A stretch of DNA of 64,000 nucleotides from Muriiphilus sp048268845 (GCA_048268845.1 JBLWUQ010000003.1:248001-312000), one strand, 5' to 3'; counted from the stretch's first letter, positions 25,793-34,498 are shown. Numbers and translations are program-made. Notes: a model not told the origin generated them from the sequence alone.

Positions 25793-26698
25793 CTACCAGA
25801 CGTCCGGGCCCTTGTCGGCAAAGGCGCGCACCAGAAAGTCGATGAAGGCGCGCACCTTGGGCTGGGTGAACCGGCCCGGCGGATAGATTGCGTAGATGCC
25901 CTGCGCGTCGATCGGCAACTCGGGGATCGCATCCTCGACCAGCCCTTTCTCCATCGCGTCGGCATAGAGAAAGCTGGGCAGGTAGGCGATGCCAAGCCCG
26001 GCAATGGCGGCATTCAGCAGCGACTGCCCGTCATTCACCGACAGCCAGCCGGCGGTGCGCACCTGCCGCAGCTCGCCCGACGGCGCGGGAATCTTCCACA
26101 CGCTGCCCGAGGATTGGTTGGAATAATGCAAGAGCTTGTGCTCGTTCAGATCGTCGATCCGCATCGGGCGGCCGAATTTCTGGAAATACCCCGGAGAGCC
26201 GACCATCCGGATCGCCGTATCCGCGATCTTGCGGGCGCGCAGCGAAGAATCCTCAAGCTCGCCGACCCGGATCGCCATGTCGAAGCCTTCGGAAATCAAT
26301 TCGACGTAGCGGTTGTTCAGCACCATGTTGACGTTGATATCGGGGAATTCCGTCAGGAACTCACCTAGCACCGGCGACAGGTGATTGACGCCGAAATCGG
26401 TGGCAACGGAAATGCGCAAGAGACCGGATGGCGCCGATTGCATCGACGTGACCAGCGCATCGGCTTCGCCTGCGTCATTCAGCACCCGTCGGGCGCGGTC
26501 GTAATAGGCCAGGCCGATCTCGGTCGGGCTGACGCGGCGGGTGGTGCGGTTGAGCAGCCGCGCGCCAAGGCGCGCTTCGAGCGAGGAAACATGCTTGGAA
26601 ACGGCTGATTTCGAAATGCCCATCTTCTTCGCGGCGTCGGTGAATCCCCCCTGATCCACCACCGTCGCGAAGGCCTCCATCTCGGTCAATCGGTCCAT
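25793..26698 (-). CDS. LysR family transcriptional regulator
   Basis: LysR-type regulator of 301 residues with an N-terminal winged helix (AFATVVDQGGFTDAAKKMG ... SAVSKHVSSLEARLGARLL at about residues 8-50) and a C-terminal periplasmic-binding-protein-like effector domain. It belongs to the DsdC/PA2206-like clade with LNRTTRRVSPTEIG. The start ATG has AGGAAGAG upstream. Its target is unknown; the FadH-like gene upstream on the same strand is a candidate. Confidence 0.92.
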   Translation of the reverse strand: MDRLTEMEAFATVVDQGGFTDAAKKMGISKSAVSKHVSSLEARLGARLLNRTTRRVSPTEIGLAYYDRARRVLNDAGEADALVTSMQSAPSGLLRISVATDFGVNHLSPVLGEFLTEFPDINVNMVLNNRYVELISEGFDMAIRVGELEDSSLRARKIADTAIRMVGSPGYFQKFGRPMRIDDLNEHKLLHYSNQSSGSVWKIPAPSGELRQVRTAGWLSVNDGQSLLNAAIAGLGIAYLPSFLYADAMEKGLVEDAIPELPIDAQGIYAIYPPGRFTQPKVRAFIDFLVRAFADKGPDVW

Positions 26699-26864
26699 TA
26701 TAACTCTTCCTACAGTCATCGCCCCAACGGCTGCGGTTATCGCCACGAATTCGGGCAAGACTGTGGAGCACTTCCGGCTTTTGCAGGAAGAAACCGGGCA
26801 ATGTTCAGGCAATGGAAACGGGCAGGTCCACCGGCCCCGCAAATCGGGGCAATTTCGACACCGC

Positions 26865-28886
26865 TCAGAGCGCTGCCGCCAGCCTCACACCCTGGTCGAT
26901 GGCGCGTTTCGCGTCGAGTTCGGCGGCCACATCGGCCCCGCCGATCACATGCGCGGCAACGCCACGTTCGGCCAGCGCATCGGCCAGGCCGCGAACGCTG
27001 ACCTGACCGGCGCAGAGCACGATTGTATCCGCCTCGACAACGCGCGGGTCTTCGTGCCCCTCGCCGAAACTGATGTGCAGCCCGTCCCGGTCGATCCGCT
27101 CGTAGTTCGCGCCGCCGACCATTTCGACGTCTTTCATCCGCAGGCTGGCCCGGTGAATCCAGCCGGTCGTCTTGCCCAGCCCCTTGCCCAGCGCCTGCGC
27201 CTTGCGCTGGAGCAGCGTCACCTTGCGCGCCGGTGCTGCCGGGCGCGGATCGGTCACGCCGCCGCGCGTGGCCTCGGGGTCGGTGACGCCCCATTCCCGG
27301 CGCCACAGATCAGGGTCGAGCGTCGGGCTGATGCCCTCATGGGTCAGGTATTCAGCGACGTCAAAACCGATCCCGCCCGCGCCAACGATGGCGACACGCG
27401 GGCCAACCTCGGCCTTGCCCGCCAGAACATCGACATAATTGAGCACGTTTGGGGCGTCCTGCCCCGGTATCTGCGGATCGCGCGGCAAAACGCCGGTGGC
27501 GATGATCACCGCGTCAAAGCCGCTCAGATCATCGACCCCGACCGCCTGCCCCAGCCGCACGTCGACGCCGTGCATGCCCACCATGCGCTCGAACCAGTCG
27601 ATCAGGCCCTGAAACTCCTCCTTGCCGGGGATGGCGGCGGCCATGTGCAACTGGCCGCCGACCCGCCCGGCCTTGTCGAACAGCGTCACCTTGTGGCCAC
27701 GCTCTGCCGCCGTCATCGCCGCCGCCAGTCCGGCCGGACCCGCGCCCACCACCGCGATGGACTTGACGACCTCGGCAGAGGCGACGACCAACTCAGTCTC
27801 ATGACAGGCGCGCGGATTCACGAGACACGTGCTGGTCTTGCCGGAGAACGTGTGGTCCAGACAGGCCTGATTGCAGGCGATGCAGGGCGCGATCTCATTG
27901 CTGCGCCCCTCCATCGCCTTGGCGACAAAGTCGGCATCAGCAAGGAAAGGCCGCGCCATCGACACCATGTCGGCGACACCCTCGGCCAGCAACGCCTCGG
28001 CGACCTCGGGCGTGTTGATCCGGTTCGAGGTGATGACGGGCAATGAAACCTCGCCCATCAGCTTCTTCGTGACCCATGCAAACCCCGCGCGCGGCACCGA
28101 TGTCGCAATCGTCGGCACCCGCGCCTCGTGCCAGCCGATGCCGGTGTTGATGATCGTGGCGCCGGCCTTCTCGATTTCCCTGGCAAGCGTCACCACCTCA
28201 TCGAAGGTCGAGCCGTCGGGAATGAGGTCGATCATCGACAGCCGGTAGATGATGATGAAATCCTCGCCCACCGCCGCGCGCACCCGCTTGACCACCTCGA
28301 TCGGCAGGCGCATCCGGTTCGCGTAGCTGCCGCCCCAGCGGTCGGTGCGCTTGTTCACATGGGTGACAAGAAACTGGTTGAGGAAATAGCCCTCGGACCC
28401 CATCACCTCGACCCCGTCATAACCGGCCTCGCGCGCACGGGTGGCGGCGGTGGCGAAATCGGCGATCTGTTTCTCGATGCCGTCCTCGTCCAGCTCGCGC
28501 GGCACGAAGGGCGAAATCGGGGATTTCACCGCAGAGGCCGAGACGCAATCCTTGCCATAGGCATAGCGCCCGGCATGAAGGATCTGCATGGCGATCTTGC
28601 CGCCCGCCTGATGCACCCGGTCGGTGACGATCCGGTGATTGGCGATGTCCTCTGGCGTGTAAAGCCCCGCCGCGCCCGGAAACACACCACCCTCGGGGTT
28701 CGGGGCCATGCCGCCGGTGACCATCAGGCCAACCCCGCCCCGCGCCCGCGCCGCGAAATATTCCGCCACCCGGTTCCAGTCGCCGCGCTCCTCCAGCCCG
28801 GTATGCATCGAGCCCATCAGCACCCGGTTCTTCAGCGTGGTAAAGCCAAGGTCGAGCGGGGCGAGCATGTGGGGGTATTGCGTCAT
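26865..28886 (-). CDS. NADPH-dependent 2,4-dienoyl-CoA reductase-like FMN/FAD/4Fe-4S oxidoreductase
   Basis: Multi-domain flavoenzyme of 673 residues. The N-terminal half is an Old Yellow Enzyme FMN barrel (LDLGFTTLKNRVLMGSMHTG; YDGVEVMGSEGYFLNQF). A cysteine cluster (CIACNQACLDHTF ... CLVNPRAC, about residues 330-355) should hold a 4Fe-4S centre. A FAD/NAD(P) module follows (SIAVVGAGPAGLAAAM; VAIVGAGGIGFDVAEYL). It matches bacterial FadH, which reduces 2,4-dienoyl-CoA during oxidation of unsaturated fatty acids, but related enzymes handle other enals, so the substrate is not certain. Confidence 0.88.
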   Translation of the reverse strand: MTQYPHMLAPLDLGFTTLKNRVLMGSMHTGLEERGDWNRVAEYFAARARGGVGLMVTGGMAPNPEGGVFPGAAGLYTPEDIANHRIVTDRVHQAGGKIAMQILHAGRYAYGKDCVSASAVKSPISPFVPRELDEDGIEKQIADFATAATRAREAGYDGVEVMGSEGYFLNQFLVTHVNKRTDRWGGSYANRMRLPIEVVKRVRAAVGEDFIIIYRLSMIDLIPDGSTFDEVVTLAREIEKAGATIINTGIGWHEARVPTIATSVPRAGFAWVTKKLMGEVSLPVITSNRINTPEVAEALLAEGVADMVSMARPFLADADFVAKAMEGRSNEIAPCIACNQACLDHTFSGKTSTCLVNPRACHETELVVASAEVVKSIAVVGAGPAGLAAAMTAAERGHKVTLFDKAGRVGGQLHMAAAIPGKEEFQGLIDWFERMVGMHGVDVRLGQAVGVDDLSGFDAVIIATGVLPRDPQIPGQDAPNVLNYVDVLAGKAEVGPRVAIVGAGGIGFDVAEYLTHEGISPTLDPDLWRREWGVTDPEATRGGVTDPRPAAPARKVTLLQRKAQALGKGLGKTTGWIHRASLRMKDVEMVGGANYERIDRDGLHISFGEGHEDPRVVEADTIVLCAGQVSVRGLADALAERGVAAHVIGGADVAAELDAKRAIDQGVRLAAAL

Positions 28887-28978
28887 GGTATCCTCCGGGT
28901 TGGGCGCGAAGATAATCCTGCCCGGCGCATTGTCACGGGCGACGCCGCGTCAGCGCCGGGTGTGCGCCCCCGCGATGC

Positions 28979-29350
28979 CTACATCGTCTCGACGCAATGC
29001 CGCCGAAAGGCGCGTTTGAGCATGTCGAGCTCGGCGCGCAGCAGGTCCAGTTCGGCGCGGAAATCCTCGTCCATCGGCTGGCCGGTGATGATCGCGAAAC
29101 TCGCCAGCCGCGCCTCGGTCGTCTTGTCGGTGATGATGAAGGTCTGCACACCGTCCGAAAGCAGGTCCGCCGGGATCGGCACGCGCACGAAATACTGGCC
29201 CGGCTGGTCGGGGTCTTCCTTCACGCGCACACCGGGCACGGGCTTGGTCAGATGGCTGACCACGATCTCGGGCTGCGCCTCGGCCCCGGTCAGCACGCCT
29301 TCCCAGATTCCGGCCTGGATGCGGGTCTTGGTCAACTGCATTTCGGCCAT
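28979..29350 (-). CDS. Conserved hypothetical protein, 123 aa, C-terminal coiled coil
   Basis: Uncharacterised protein seen, as far as I recall, mainly in Rhodobacteraceae. Residues 1-90 look like a small beta-rich domain (IWEGVLTGAE, QYFVRVPIPADLLSDG, TFIITDKTTEARLASF). Residues 93-118 form an amphipathic heptad segment (FRAELDLLRAELDMLKRAF) likely to oligomerise. A TAGGAGG ribosome binding site overlaps the stop region of the preceding gene eight bases away, so it is co-translated with the 257-residue protein. No function is proposed. Confidence 0.75.
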   Translation of the reverse strand: MAEMQLTKTRIQAGIWEGVLTGAEAQPEIVVSHLTKPVPGVRVKEDPDQPGQYFVRVPIPADLLSDGVQTFIITDKTTEARLASFAIITGQPMDEDFRAELDLLRAELDMLKRAFRRHCVETM

Positions 29351-29358
29351 GATGCCTC

Positions 29359-30132
29359 CTAGAGTTCGGCGCGCGGGCGGCGGCTGAAGGTGACATCGCG
29401 CAGCGTCACCTGGTTCATCGCCGGTCCCTCGAAGATCAGATCGACCCAGGCGCTGTCCACCCGCTTTTCGTTGAGCTTGCTGTAGGCGAGATCGAACTCG
29501 ACCATGATCTCGGTATCGCCCAGCGGCAGTTCGCGCACGATCTGTTCGGTATTGGGCCCGTGGCGCACGTTGAAGCGCGCAAAGATCTCAAGCGGTTTTT
29601 CCGTCTCGACCACCGCATTCAGACGCACCAGATGCTTGCGTTTCAGCCCTTGCACCGCGCTGTCGGGCAAGTCGATGACCAGCGACAGGAACGAGCCGTC
29701 GAACTTGAACACGTCCATCTGAAGGCCGAAGGGGGCAAGATCCTTTTCGCGGGTATTGCGGATCTGGCGCACGGTCAGTTCCGACACGCGGCAGTCGTGA
29801 AACAGCGTCACCTCGTCGCCGAAGCGCGCCTTGGATTCGACGGCGGCGGCACCGGGCGGAGAGATCGGCCCGCGCCAGAGCTGCGGCCGCCAGCCCCAAT
29901 CCGAGTAGAGCGGTTTCTGAAAGGCGTTGGAGCCGATCAGCGGCAGTGTCAGGCGCGAATCGGCCTCGAACACTACCCGGTCGAGCAACTGGCGCAGGCC
30001 CAACGCACGGCTGCGCACCCGCCGAAGTGTCGGCAGGCCAAGGGTCGCGGCGCGGTTGGCGACCTTTTCCCAGCGGCGCATCACGCGCCGATGCGCCAGC
30101 CGGTCAATGATCCCATTGGTTGGTCTAGCCAT
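29359..30132 (-). CDS. DUF6478-type conserved hypothetical protein
   Basis: Uncharacterised 257-residue protein, probably the family annotated DUF6478 in Rhodobacterales. The N-terminus is basic (RLAHRRVMRRWEKVANRAA), followed by a central motif GSNAFQKPLYSDWGWRPQLW and a beta-rich C-terminal half with alternating strands (LSLVIDLPDSAVQGLKRKH; IFARFNVRHGPNTEQIV). No signal peptide or membrane segment is seen. It is the middle gene of a leftward set of three unknowns. Confidence 0.75.
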   Translation of the reverse strand: MARPTNGIIDRLAHRRVMRRWEKVANRAATLGLPTLRRVRSRALGLRQLLDRVVFEADSRLTLPLIGSNAFQKPLYSDWGWRPQLWRGPISPPGAAAVESKARFGDEVTLFHDCRVSELTVRQIRNTREKDLAPFGLQMDVFKFDGSFLSLVIDLPDSAVQGLKRKHLVRLNAVVETEKPLEIFARFNVRHGPNTEQIVRELPLGDTEIMVEFDLAYSKLNEKRVDSAWVDLIFEGPAMNQVTLRDVTFSRRPRAEL

Positions 30133-30189
30133 GTTCAGGGATTCGCTCGATAAATGGCATCGTTTCCATTCTTACACAAAAGTGTTTCG

Positions 30190-30867
30190 TTAGAGCAAAC
30201 GATCGAGCAAAGATCCCAACCCGCCACCGCCCGGCGCGCGCGCATTATTGGCCCGTCGCACCGCCTTGGCAAAGTCGCGCGCCAGCGTCTTGCCGGTGTC
30301 GTTGTCGAACGGCGTCGCCGCGAAGCCGCTGACCGTGACCGACACGATATGCCCCGACACCTCGAACACCGCGCGCCAGTAGTCGCCCTGAAGATCGGCC
30401 GCGTCCATACCGTCACGCGCATGGATCAGCACCAGCCCCGGTGGGCGTTCAAGCTCGAGCACCGCGACATCGGTGTCGTCCTCGGCCCGGCTCAGCGCCG
30501 CGCGTCCATCCTCGGACGACAGGAACGCCGCCAGCCGGTCCAGCGCGTCCTCGTCAAGCGGGCCGTCCGCCGGCACGATCGAGGCCGACAGGATCGCCGG
30601 CACCCTGGGCTTGGCGTCCGCCGGATTGCCGGAGATCGCCGAGCAACTGCCCAGAAGGGCAAAGGCGCTGTCCTCGGTCGCCCTGGAGTTGCGGGTATCG
30701 ACGCAGAACCCGCGCGGCCCGGCCACGACGAAACCCTTGGTCATCACCTGAAGCGTGCGCGGTGCCTGGGTGTCGTTGTCGTCGCGGGTCTGTTTCGTGT
30801 CGGCACAGCCGAACAGGGCAATCGCCACAGCCGCCAGAAAAACCGCTCTGCGCCAGCCTCGTTGCAT
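30190..30867 (-). CDS. Conserved hypothetical lipoprotein
   Basis: Exported lipoprotein of 225 residues with a basic N-terminus, hydrophobic core and lipobox ALFGC (Cys at about residue 21). The mature part has two Cys (GFCVDTRNS and LLGSCSAI) that could pair, and a central region ILSASIVPADGPLDEDALDRL. The C-terminal tail is Gly-rich (GGGGLGSLLDRLL). Function is unknown. It is followed 57 bases later on the same strand by the DUF6478-type gene. Confidence 0.75.
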   Translation of the reverse strand: MQRGWRRAVFLAAVAIALFGCADTKQTRDDNDTQAPRTLQVMTKGFVVAGPRGFCVDTRNSRATEDSAFALLGSCSAISGNPADAKPRVPAILSASIVPADGPLDEDALDRLAAFLSSEDGRAALSRAEDDTDVAVLELERPPGLVLIHARDGMDAADLQGDYWRAVFEVSGHIVSVTVSGFAATPFDNDTGKTLARDFAKAVRRANNARAPGGGGLGSLLDRLL

Positions 30868-30974
30868 CCCGTAGCCTACCAGATCATCAAATGTCCCCGC
30901 TTCGGTCTAGGCCAGCCGCTCCCTTGTGACAAGCGTGGCTGGACCTTTCGCAGCAAGGCTGGCTAAGTGCCGGC

Positions 30975-31898
30975 ATGATGACGACACAGGTTTTCTGGCA
31001 ACCCGCCCTCGCCCGGGCACAGATCTGGCGCACCCTTCTGGGGTTCGTCGTGATCATGGCGATCTGGTTGTTCGGCACCCTCGCAATTCTGCAACTGGCC
31101 GCGAGGCTCAGCGGCAGGCCGCTCTATGAACTCGCGGGGGCTGGCGATTTCGGCGCGGCGGCGGCGTTCTTCCTGACCTTCGCCGGGTTCCATGTCGGGC
31201 TGTTGCTTGTGCTGCCGGTCCTGCACCGGCGCGGCTACCGCAGCCTGTTCGGCCCGACCCGCCGCTTGAACCTGCGCCATTTCGGCTGGGGCATGGCGGT
31301 CACGCTGGCGCTGGCGACGGGGCTCTATTCGCTGATGATCGTCGAGCATCTGGTCCTGCCCGAAGGTGTTCCGCCAGAGGTCACACGCGCCCAGCCGTTC
31401 CGGCCGTGGCTCATCGGGCTGATCCCCGCGCTTGCGCTGATCCTGTTTCAGACCTTCGCGGAAGAGGCGGTGTTTCGCGGCTATCTGCTGCAACAACTGC
31501 GCGCGCGGTTCAAAAGCGTCTGGGTCTGGGGCATCCTGCCATCGCTGGCCTTCGGCGCGCTGCACTTCGACGCCAACAGCTTCGGTGTCGTCAATGCCTC
31601 GGCCTATGTGCTGAACGCCACCGTGATGGGCACGCTGGCGGCACTCGTGACCCTGCGCACCGGCAACCTTGGCGCGGCGGCGGGGCTGCACTTCGGCAAC
31701 AACGCCGCATTGGTGCTGATCGGCATCGGCGGCAATCTTGACGGCTTTTCGCTCTGGCTGGTGCAGATGGACCTGCGCGGCGGCTATACCACCTACTCGA
31801 TCCTGACCCAGACCGGCGCGATGCTGCTGGCGTATTTCGTCTGGTGGCGGTGGACGGCCCGCCATCGCCCGATTGCAAAAGACCCGAACCACGACTAG
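30975..31898 (+). CDS. CPBP family intramembrane glutamic endopeptidase
   Basis: Polytopic inner-membrane protease of 307 residues in the CAAX/CPBP (Abi) family. Motif 1 is EEAVFRGYLLQQ, with the EExxxR residues of the active site, motif 2 is FGALHFDANSF with the metal/catalytic His, and a third HFGNNAA lies downstream; about eight hydrophobic helices surround them. Substrates of bacterial members are largely unknown. accD follows 27 bases downstream. Confidence 0.9.
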   Translation: MMTTQVFWQPALARAQIWRTLLGFVVIMAIWLFGTLAILQLAARLSGRPLYELAGAGDFGAAAAFFLTFAGFHVGLLLVLPVLHRRGYRSLFGPTRRLNLRHFGWGMAVTLALATGLYSLMIVEHLVLPEGVPPEVTRAQPFRPWLIGLIPALALILFQTFAEEAVFRGYLLQQLRARFKSVWVWGILPSLAFGALHFDANSFGVVNASAYVLNATVMGTLAALVTLRTGNLGAAAGLHFGNNAALVLIGIGGNLDGFSLWLVQMDLRGGYTTYSILTQTGAMLLAYFVWWRWTARHRPIAKDPNHD

Positions 31899-31925
31899 GT
31901 AAGGCGCGAACATTCGAGGATAGGC

Positions 31926-32870
31926 ATGAACTGGATCACCAACTACGTCCGGCCCCGGATCAATTCGCTGTTTTCGCGCCGCGAAGTGCCCGAGAACCTG
32001 TGGATCAAGTGCCCCGAGTGCGGCCAGATGCTGTTCCACCGCGAATTGGCGGACAATCTCAAGGTCTGCACCAACTGCGAACACCACATGGCCTTCAGCC
32101 CGCGCGAACGCTTTACGGCGTTGTTTGACGGCGGCATCTTCAACGAAGTGAAGGTGCCCGCGCCGGTGGTTGATCCGTTGCATTTCAGGGACCAGAAACG
32201 CTATCCCGACCGGCTGAAGGCGGCGCAGAAAGCCACCGAGGAGGTCGAGGCGATGCTGGTGGCGGAAGGCGAGATCGGGCGCACGCCGATTGTCGCCGCG
32301 GCGCAGGACTTCGCCTTCATGGGCGGCTCGATGGGGATGTATGTCGGCAATGCCATCATCGCCGCCGCCGAACGCGCAGTGAAACTGAAACGGCCCTTCG
32401 TGCTGTTCTCGGCCGCCGGCGGCGCGCGGATGCAGGAGGGTATTCTCAGCCTGATGCAGATGCCGCGCACCACGGTTGCCGTCAACATGGTGAAAGAGGC
32501 GGGTCTGCCCTACATCGTCGTGCTGACCCACCCCACCACCGGCGGTGTCACGGCCAGCTATGCGATGCTGGGCGACATCCAGATCGCGGAGCCGAACGCG
32601 CTGATCTGTTTCGCGGGGCCGCGGGTGATCGAACAGACAATCCGCGAAAAGCTGCCCGAGGGGTTTCAGCGGGCGGAATACCTGCTGGATCACGGGATGC
32701 TCGACCGGGTGACGCATCGCAAGGACCTGAAGGACGAACTGGTCACGATCCTCAGGATGCTGATGCGCCAGACCCCGGCGGTGAAGGGCGACCTGCCCGC
32801 GCCAGAGCCCGAAGCGAAAGAGGTGGCCCCGGCAGCGCCCGACGCGGCGAAAGAGGCCGCAAAGAAGTGA
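31926..32870 (+). CDS. accD: Acetyl-CoA carboxylase carboxyltransferase subunit beta
   Basis: Beta subunit of the carboxyltransferase that makes malonyl-CoA for fatty acid synthesis. The N-terminal zinc ribbon is intact (Cys 29, 32, 48 and 51), followed by the carboxyltransferase fold (FMGGSMGMYVGNAI; SAAGGARMQEG; PTTGGVTASYAMLGD; GPRVIEQT). The C-terminus is a low-complexity Ala/Glu/Pro/Lys tail. It overlaps folC by four bases, the classic accD-folC arrangement. Confidence 0.97.
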   Translation: MNWITNYVRPRINSLFSRREVPENLWIKCPECGQMLFHRELADNLKVCTNCEHHMAFSPRERFTALFDGGIFNEVKVPAPVVDPLHFRDQKRYPDRLKAAQKATEEVEAMLVAEGEIGRTPIVAAAQDFAFMGGSMGMYVGNAIIAAAERAVKLKRPFVLFSAAGGARMQEGILSLMQMPRTTVAVNMVKEAGLPYIVVLTHPTTGGVTASYAMLGDIQIAEPNALICFAGPRVIEQTIREKLPEGFQRAEYLLDHGMLDRVTHRKDLKDELVTILRMLMRQTPAVKGDLPAPEPEAKEVAPAAPDAAKEAAKK

Positions 32871-34138
32871 GCGCGCAGGGATCGGATGTCATCCTTGAGC
32901 GGATGATGTCGCTTCACCCCAAGATCATCGACCTCACGCTTGACCGGGTCTGGCGTCTGCTGGCGGCCCTTGACCACCCCGAACGCCGCCTGCCGCCGGT
33001 GATCCACATCGCCGGCACCAACGGCAAGGGCTCGACGCTGGCGATGATCCGCGCCGGGCTGGAAGGCGCGGGCAAGGTGGTTCACGCCTATACCTCGCCG
33101 CATCTGGCACGGTTTCACGAACGCATCCGGCTGGCGGGCGATCTGATCACCGAAGCCGCGCTGACCGAGGTGCTCGACCGTTGCGAGGCTGCGAACGGCG
33201 GCGACAGCATCACCTATTTCGAGATCACCACGGTCGCCGGGTTGCTGGCCTTCGCCGAGACCTCGGCGGACTACACGCTGCTCGAGGTCGGGCTTGGCGG
33301 GCGGCTTGATGCCACCAACGTGGTCGACCCGGCGCTGACGGTGATCACCCCGGTTTCCATCGACCACACGCAGTATCTTGGCGACACGCTGGCCGAGATC
33401 GCGGGCGAGAAGGCGGGCATCCTCAAGCGCGGCGTGCCTTGCGTGGTCGGCCCGCAACAGGACGCGGCACTTGAGGTGATCGAGGCGAAGGCCGCCCGAC
33501 TGGGCGCGCCGCTGCTGGTGCATGGCCAGCACTGGCATGTCTGGCAGGAACGCGGACGGCTGGTGTTTCAGGACGAAACCGGGCTGCTCGACCTGCCGCT
33601 GCCCGCGCTGATCGGGCCGCACCAGATCGAGAACGCGGGTGCCGCCCTGGCGGCGCTGCGGGCGTTGGGCTTTGGCGAGGCGGCCTGCGAGGCGGCGATG
33701 ACGCAGGTCACCTGGCCCGCCCGGATGCAGCGCCTGCGCCGCGGCCCGCTGGTCGATCTGGCCGGGCGGGCCGAGCTTTGGCTTGACGGCGGGCACAACC
33801 CGGCGGCGGGCGCGATGCTGGCCAAGGTGCTCGACAACCTGCCGCCCCGACCGACGCATCTGGTCTGCGGAATGCTGAACACCAAGGACGTCGCCGGGTT
33901 CATGCGCCCGCTGGCGGGGCATGCTGCAAGCCTGACCGCCGTGTCGATCCCCGGCGAGGCCAACACCCTGCCCGCCGATGTCACCGCCGCCGCCGCACAC
34001 TCCGCCGGGCTCGCCGCAGCCACCGCCACGGACGTCGCCGCCGCGATAAGCGCGATCACCGATACCGACCCGACCGCACGCATCCTGATTTGCGGATCGC
34101 TCTATCTGGCGGGCCAGGTGCTTCGCGAAAACGGCTGA
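32867..34138 (+). CDS. folC: Bifunctional dihydrofolate/folylpolyglutamate synthase
   Basis: Mur-ligase-like ATP-dependent enzyme of 423 residues adding glutamate to dihydropteroate and folates. The P-loop GTNGKGST lies at about residues 47-54, with SPHLARFHERIR, LLEVGLGGRLDATNV and the C-terminal HNPAAGAML after it. The GTG start overlaps the accD stop and yields the family-typical N-terminus (ILERMMSLHPKIIDLTLDR). Confidence 0.96.
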   Translation: MSAQGSDVILERMMSLHPKIIDLTLDRVWRLLAALDHPERRLPPVIHIAGTNGKGSTLAMIRAGLEGAGKVVHAYTSPHLARFHERIRLAGDLITEAALTEVLDRCEAANGGDSITYFEITTVAGLLAFAETSADYTLLEVGLGGRLDATNVVDPALTVITPVSIDHTQYLGDTLAEIAGEKAGILKRGVPCVVGPQQDAALEVIEAKAARLGAPLLVHGQHWHVWQERGRLVFQDETGLLDLPLPALIGPHQIENAGAALAALRALGFGEAACEAAMTQVTWPARMQRLRRGPLVDLAGRAELWLDGGHNPAAGAMLAKVLDNLPPRPTHLVCGMLNTKDVAGFMRPLAGHAASLTAVSIPGEANTLPADVTAAAAHSAGLAAATATDVAAAISAITDTDPTARILICGSLYLAGQVLRENG

Positions 34139-34166
34139 AACGGCGTCAGTTCGGCGTGATTCATGC

Positions 34167-34178
34167 TTGTGATCACAA
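34167..34178. promoter_or_regulatory. Perfect palindrome TTGTGATCACAA, copy 1
   Basis: Twelve-base perfect palindrome 29 bases after the folC stop. Its ten-base core TGTGATCACA recurs at 34426-34435. It looks like an operator for a dimeric regulator, but the regulator cannot be named: CRP-type sites have a longer spacer. Confidence 0.4.
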
Positions 34179-34219
34179 AAAAGTTTTCGGCGAAACCCAG
34201 CGAACACGGCGCAATTCCG

Positions 34220-34283
34220 GTCAACCCATTGCCGCGACTCGGTTTTTCGTGACCTACCCACAGAGAGCCAGAGTCAACCCATT
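34220..34283 (+). promoter_or_regulatory. Direct repeats GTCAACCCATT upstream of the candidate small-RNA promoter
   Basis: The 11-mer GTCAACCCATT occurs at 34220-34230 and 34273-34283, 53 bases apart (about five helical turns). The second copy is part of an inverted repeat GTCAAC-N7-GTTGAC (34273-34278 / 34286-34291) that runs into the -35 hexamer, so binding there would affect the promoter. These are good operator candidates for an unidentified regulator. Confidence 0.4.
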
Positions 34284-34286
34284 ATG

Positions 34287-34316
34287 TTGACGAAATCGTG
34301 AGAGTCTGTCTAAATA
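34287..34316 (+). promoter_or_regulatory. Sigma-70-type promoter for the candidate small RNA
   Basis: TTGACG at 34287-34292 and CTAAAT at 34310-34315 (or TAAATA one base later) are separated by 17 bases, close to the housekeeping consensus. This predicts transcription beginning near 34322. It is one of the clearest promoters in the window and has no protein gene behind it on this strand. Confidence 0.6.
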
Positions 34317-34425
34317 TGGCGCAATGAACAACGGGTGACACCACCCCAACGAGAGAAGCACCAAACCTGTCGAGCAGAACGGGACAGGGATTGAACCACA
34401 GGGCCAGGGTGCAGCTGACTGTATT

Positions 34426-34435
34426 TGTGATCACA
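34426..34435. promoter_or_regulatory. Palindrome TGTGATCACA, copy 2
   Basis: Second copy of the ten-base palindrome found at 34168-34177, here inside the 3' half of the candidate small RNA and about 145 bases beyond its start of zapE-side flank. It may be a second operator or a self-complementary RNA segment. Confidence 0.35.
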
Positions 34436-34471
34436 TCGAACACATCAGGTCGATCTACCAGATCCTGAATA

Positions 34472-34494
34472 CCGCCCCGGCCAAACCGGGGCGG
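34472..34494. terminator. Intrinsic terminator downstream of the candidate small RNA and of zapE
   Basis: Perfect 9-bp stem CCGCCCCGG / CCGGGGCGG with loop CCAAA, followed on the + strand by TTCTTCATTC. It can end the rightward small RNA and, as a symmetrical hairpin four bases beyond the zapE stop, may also stop leftward zapE transcription. Confidence 0.7.
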
Positions 34495-34498
34495 TTCT

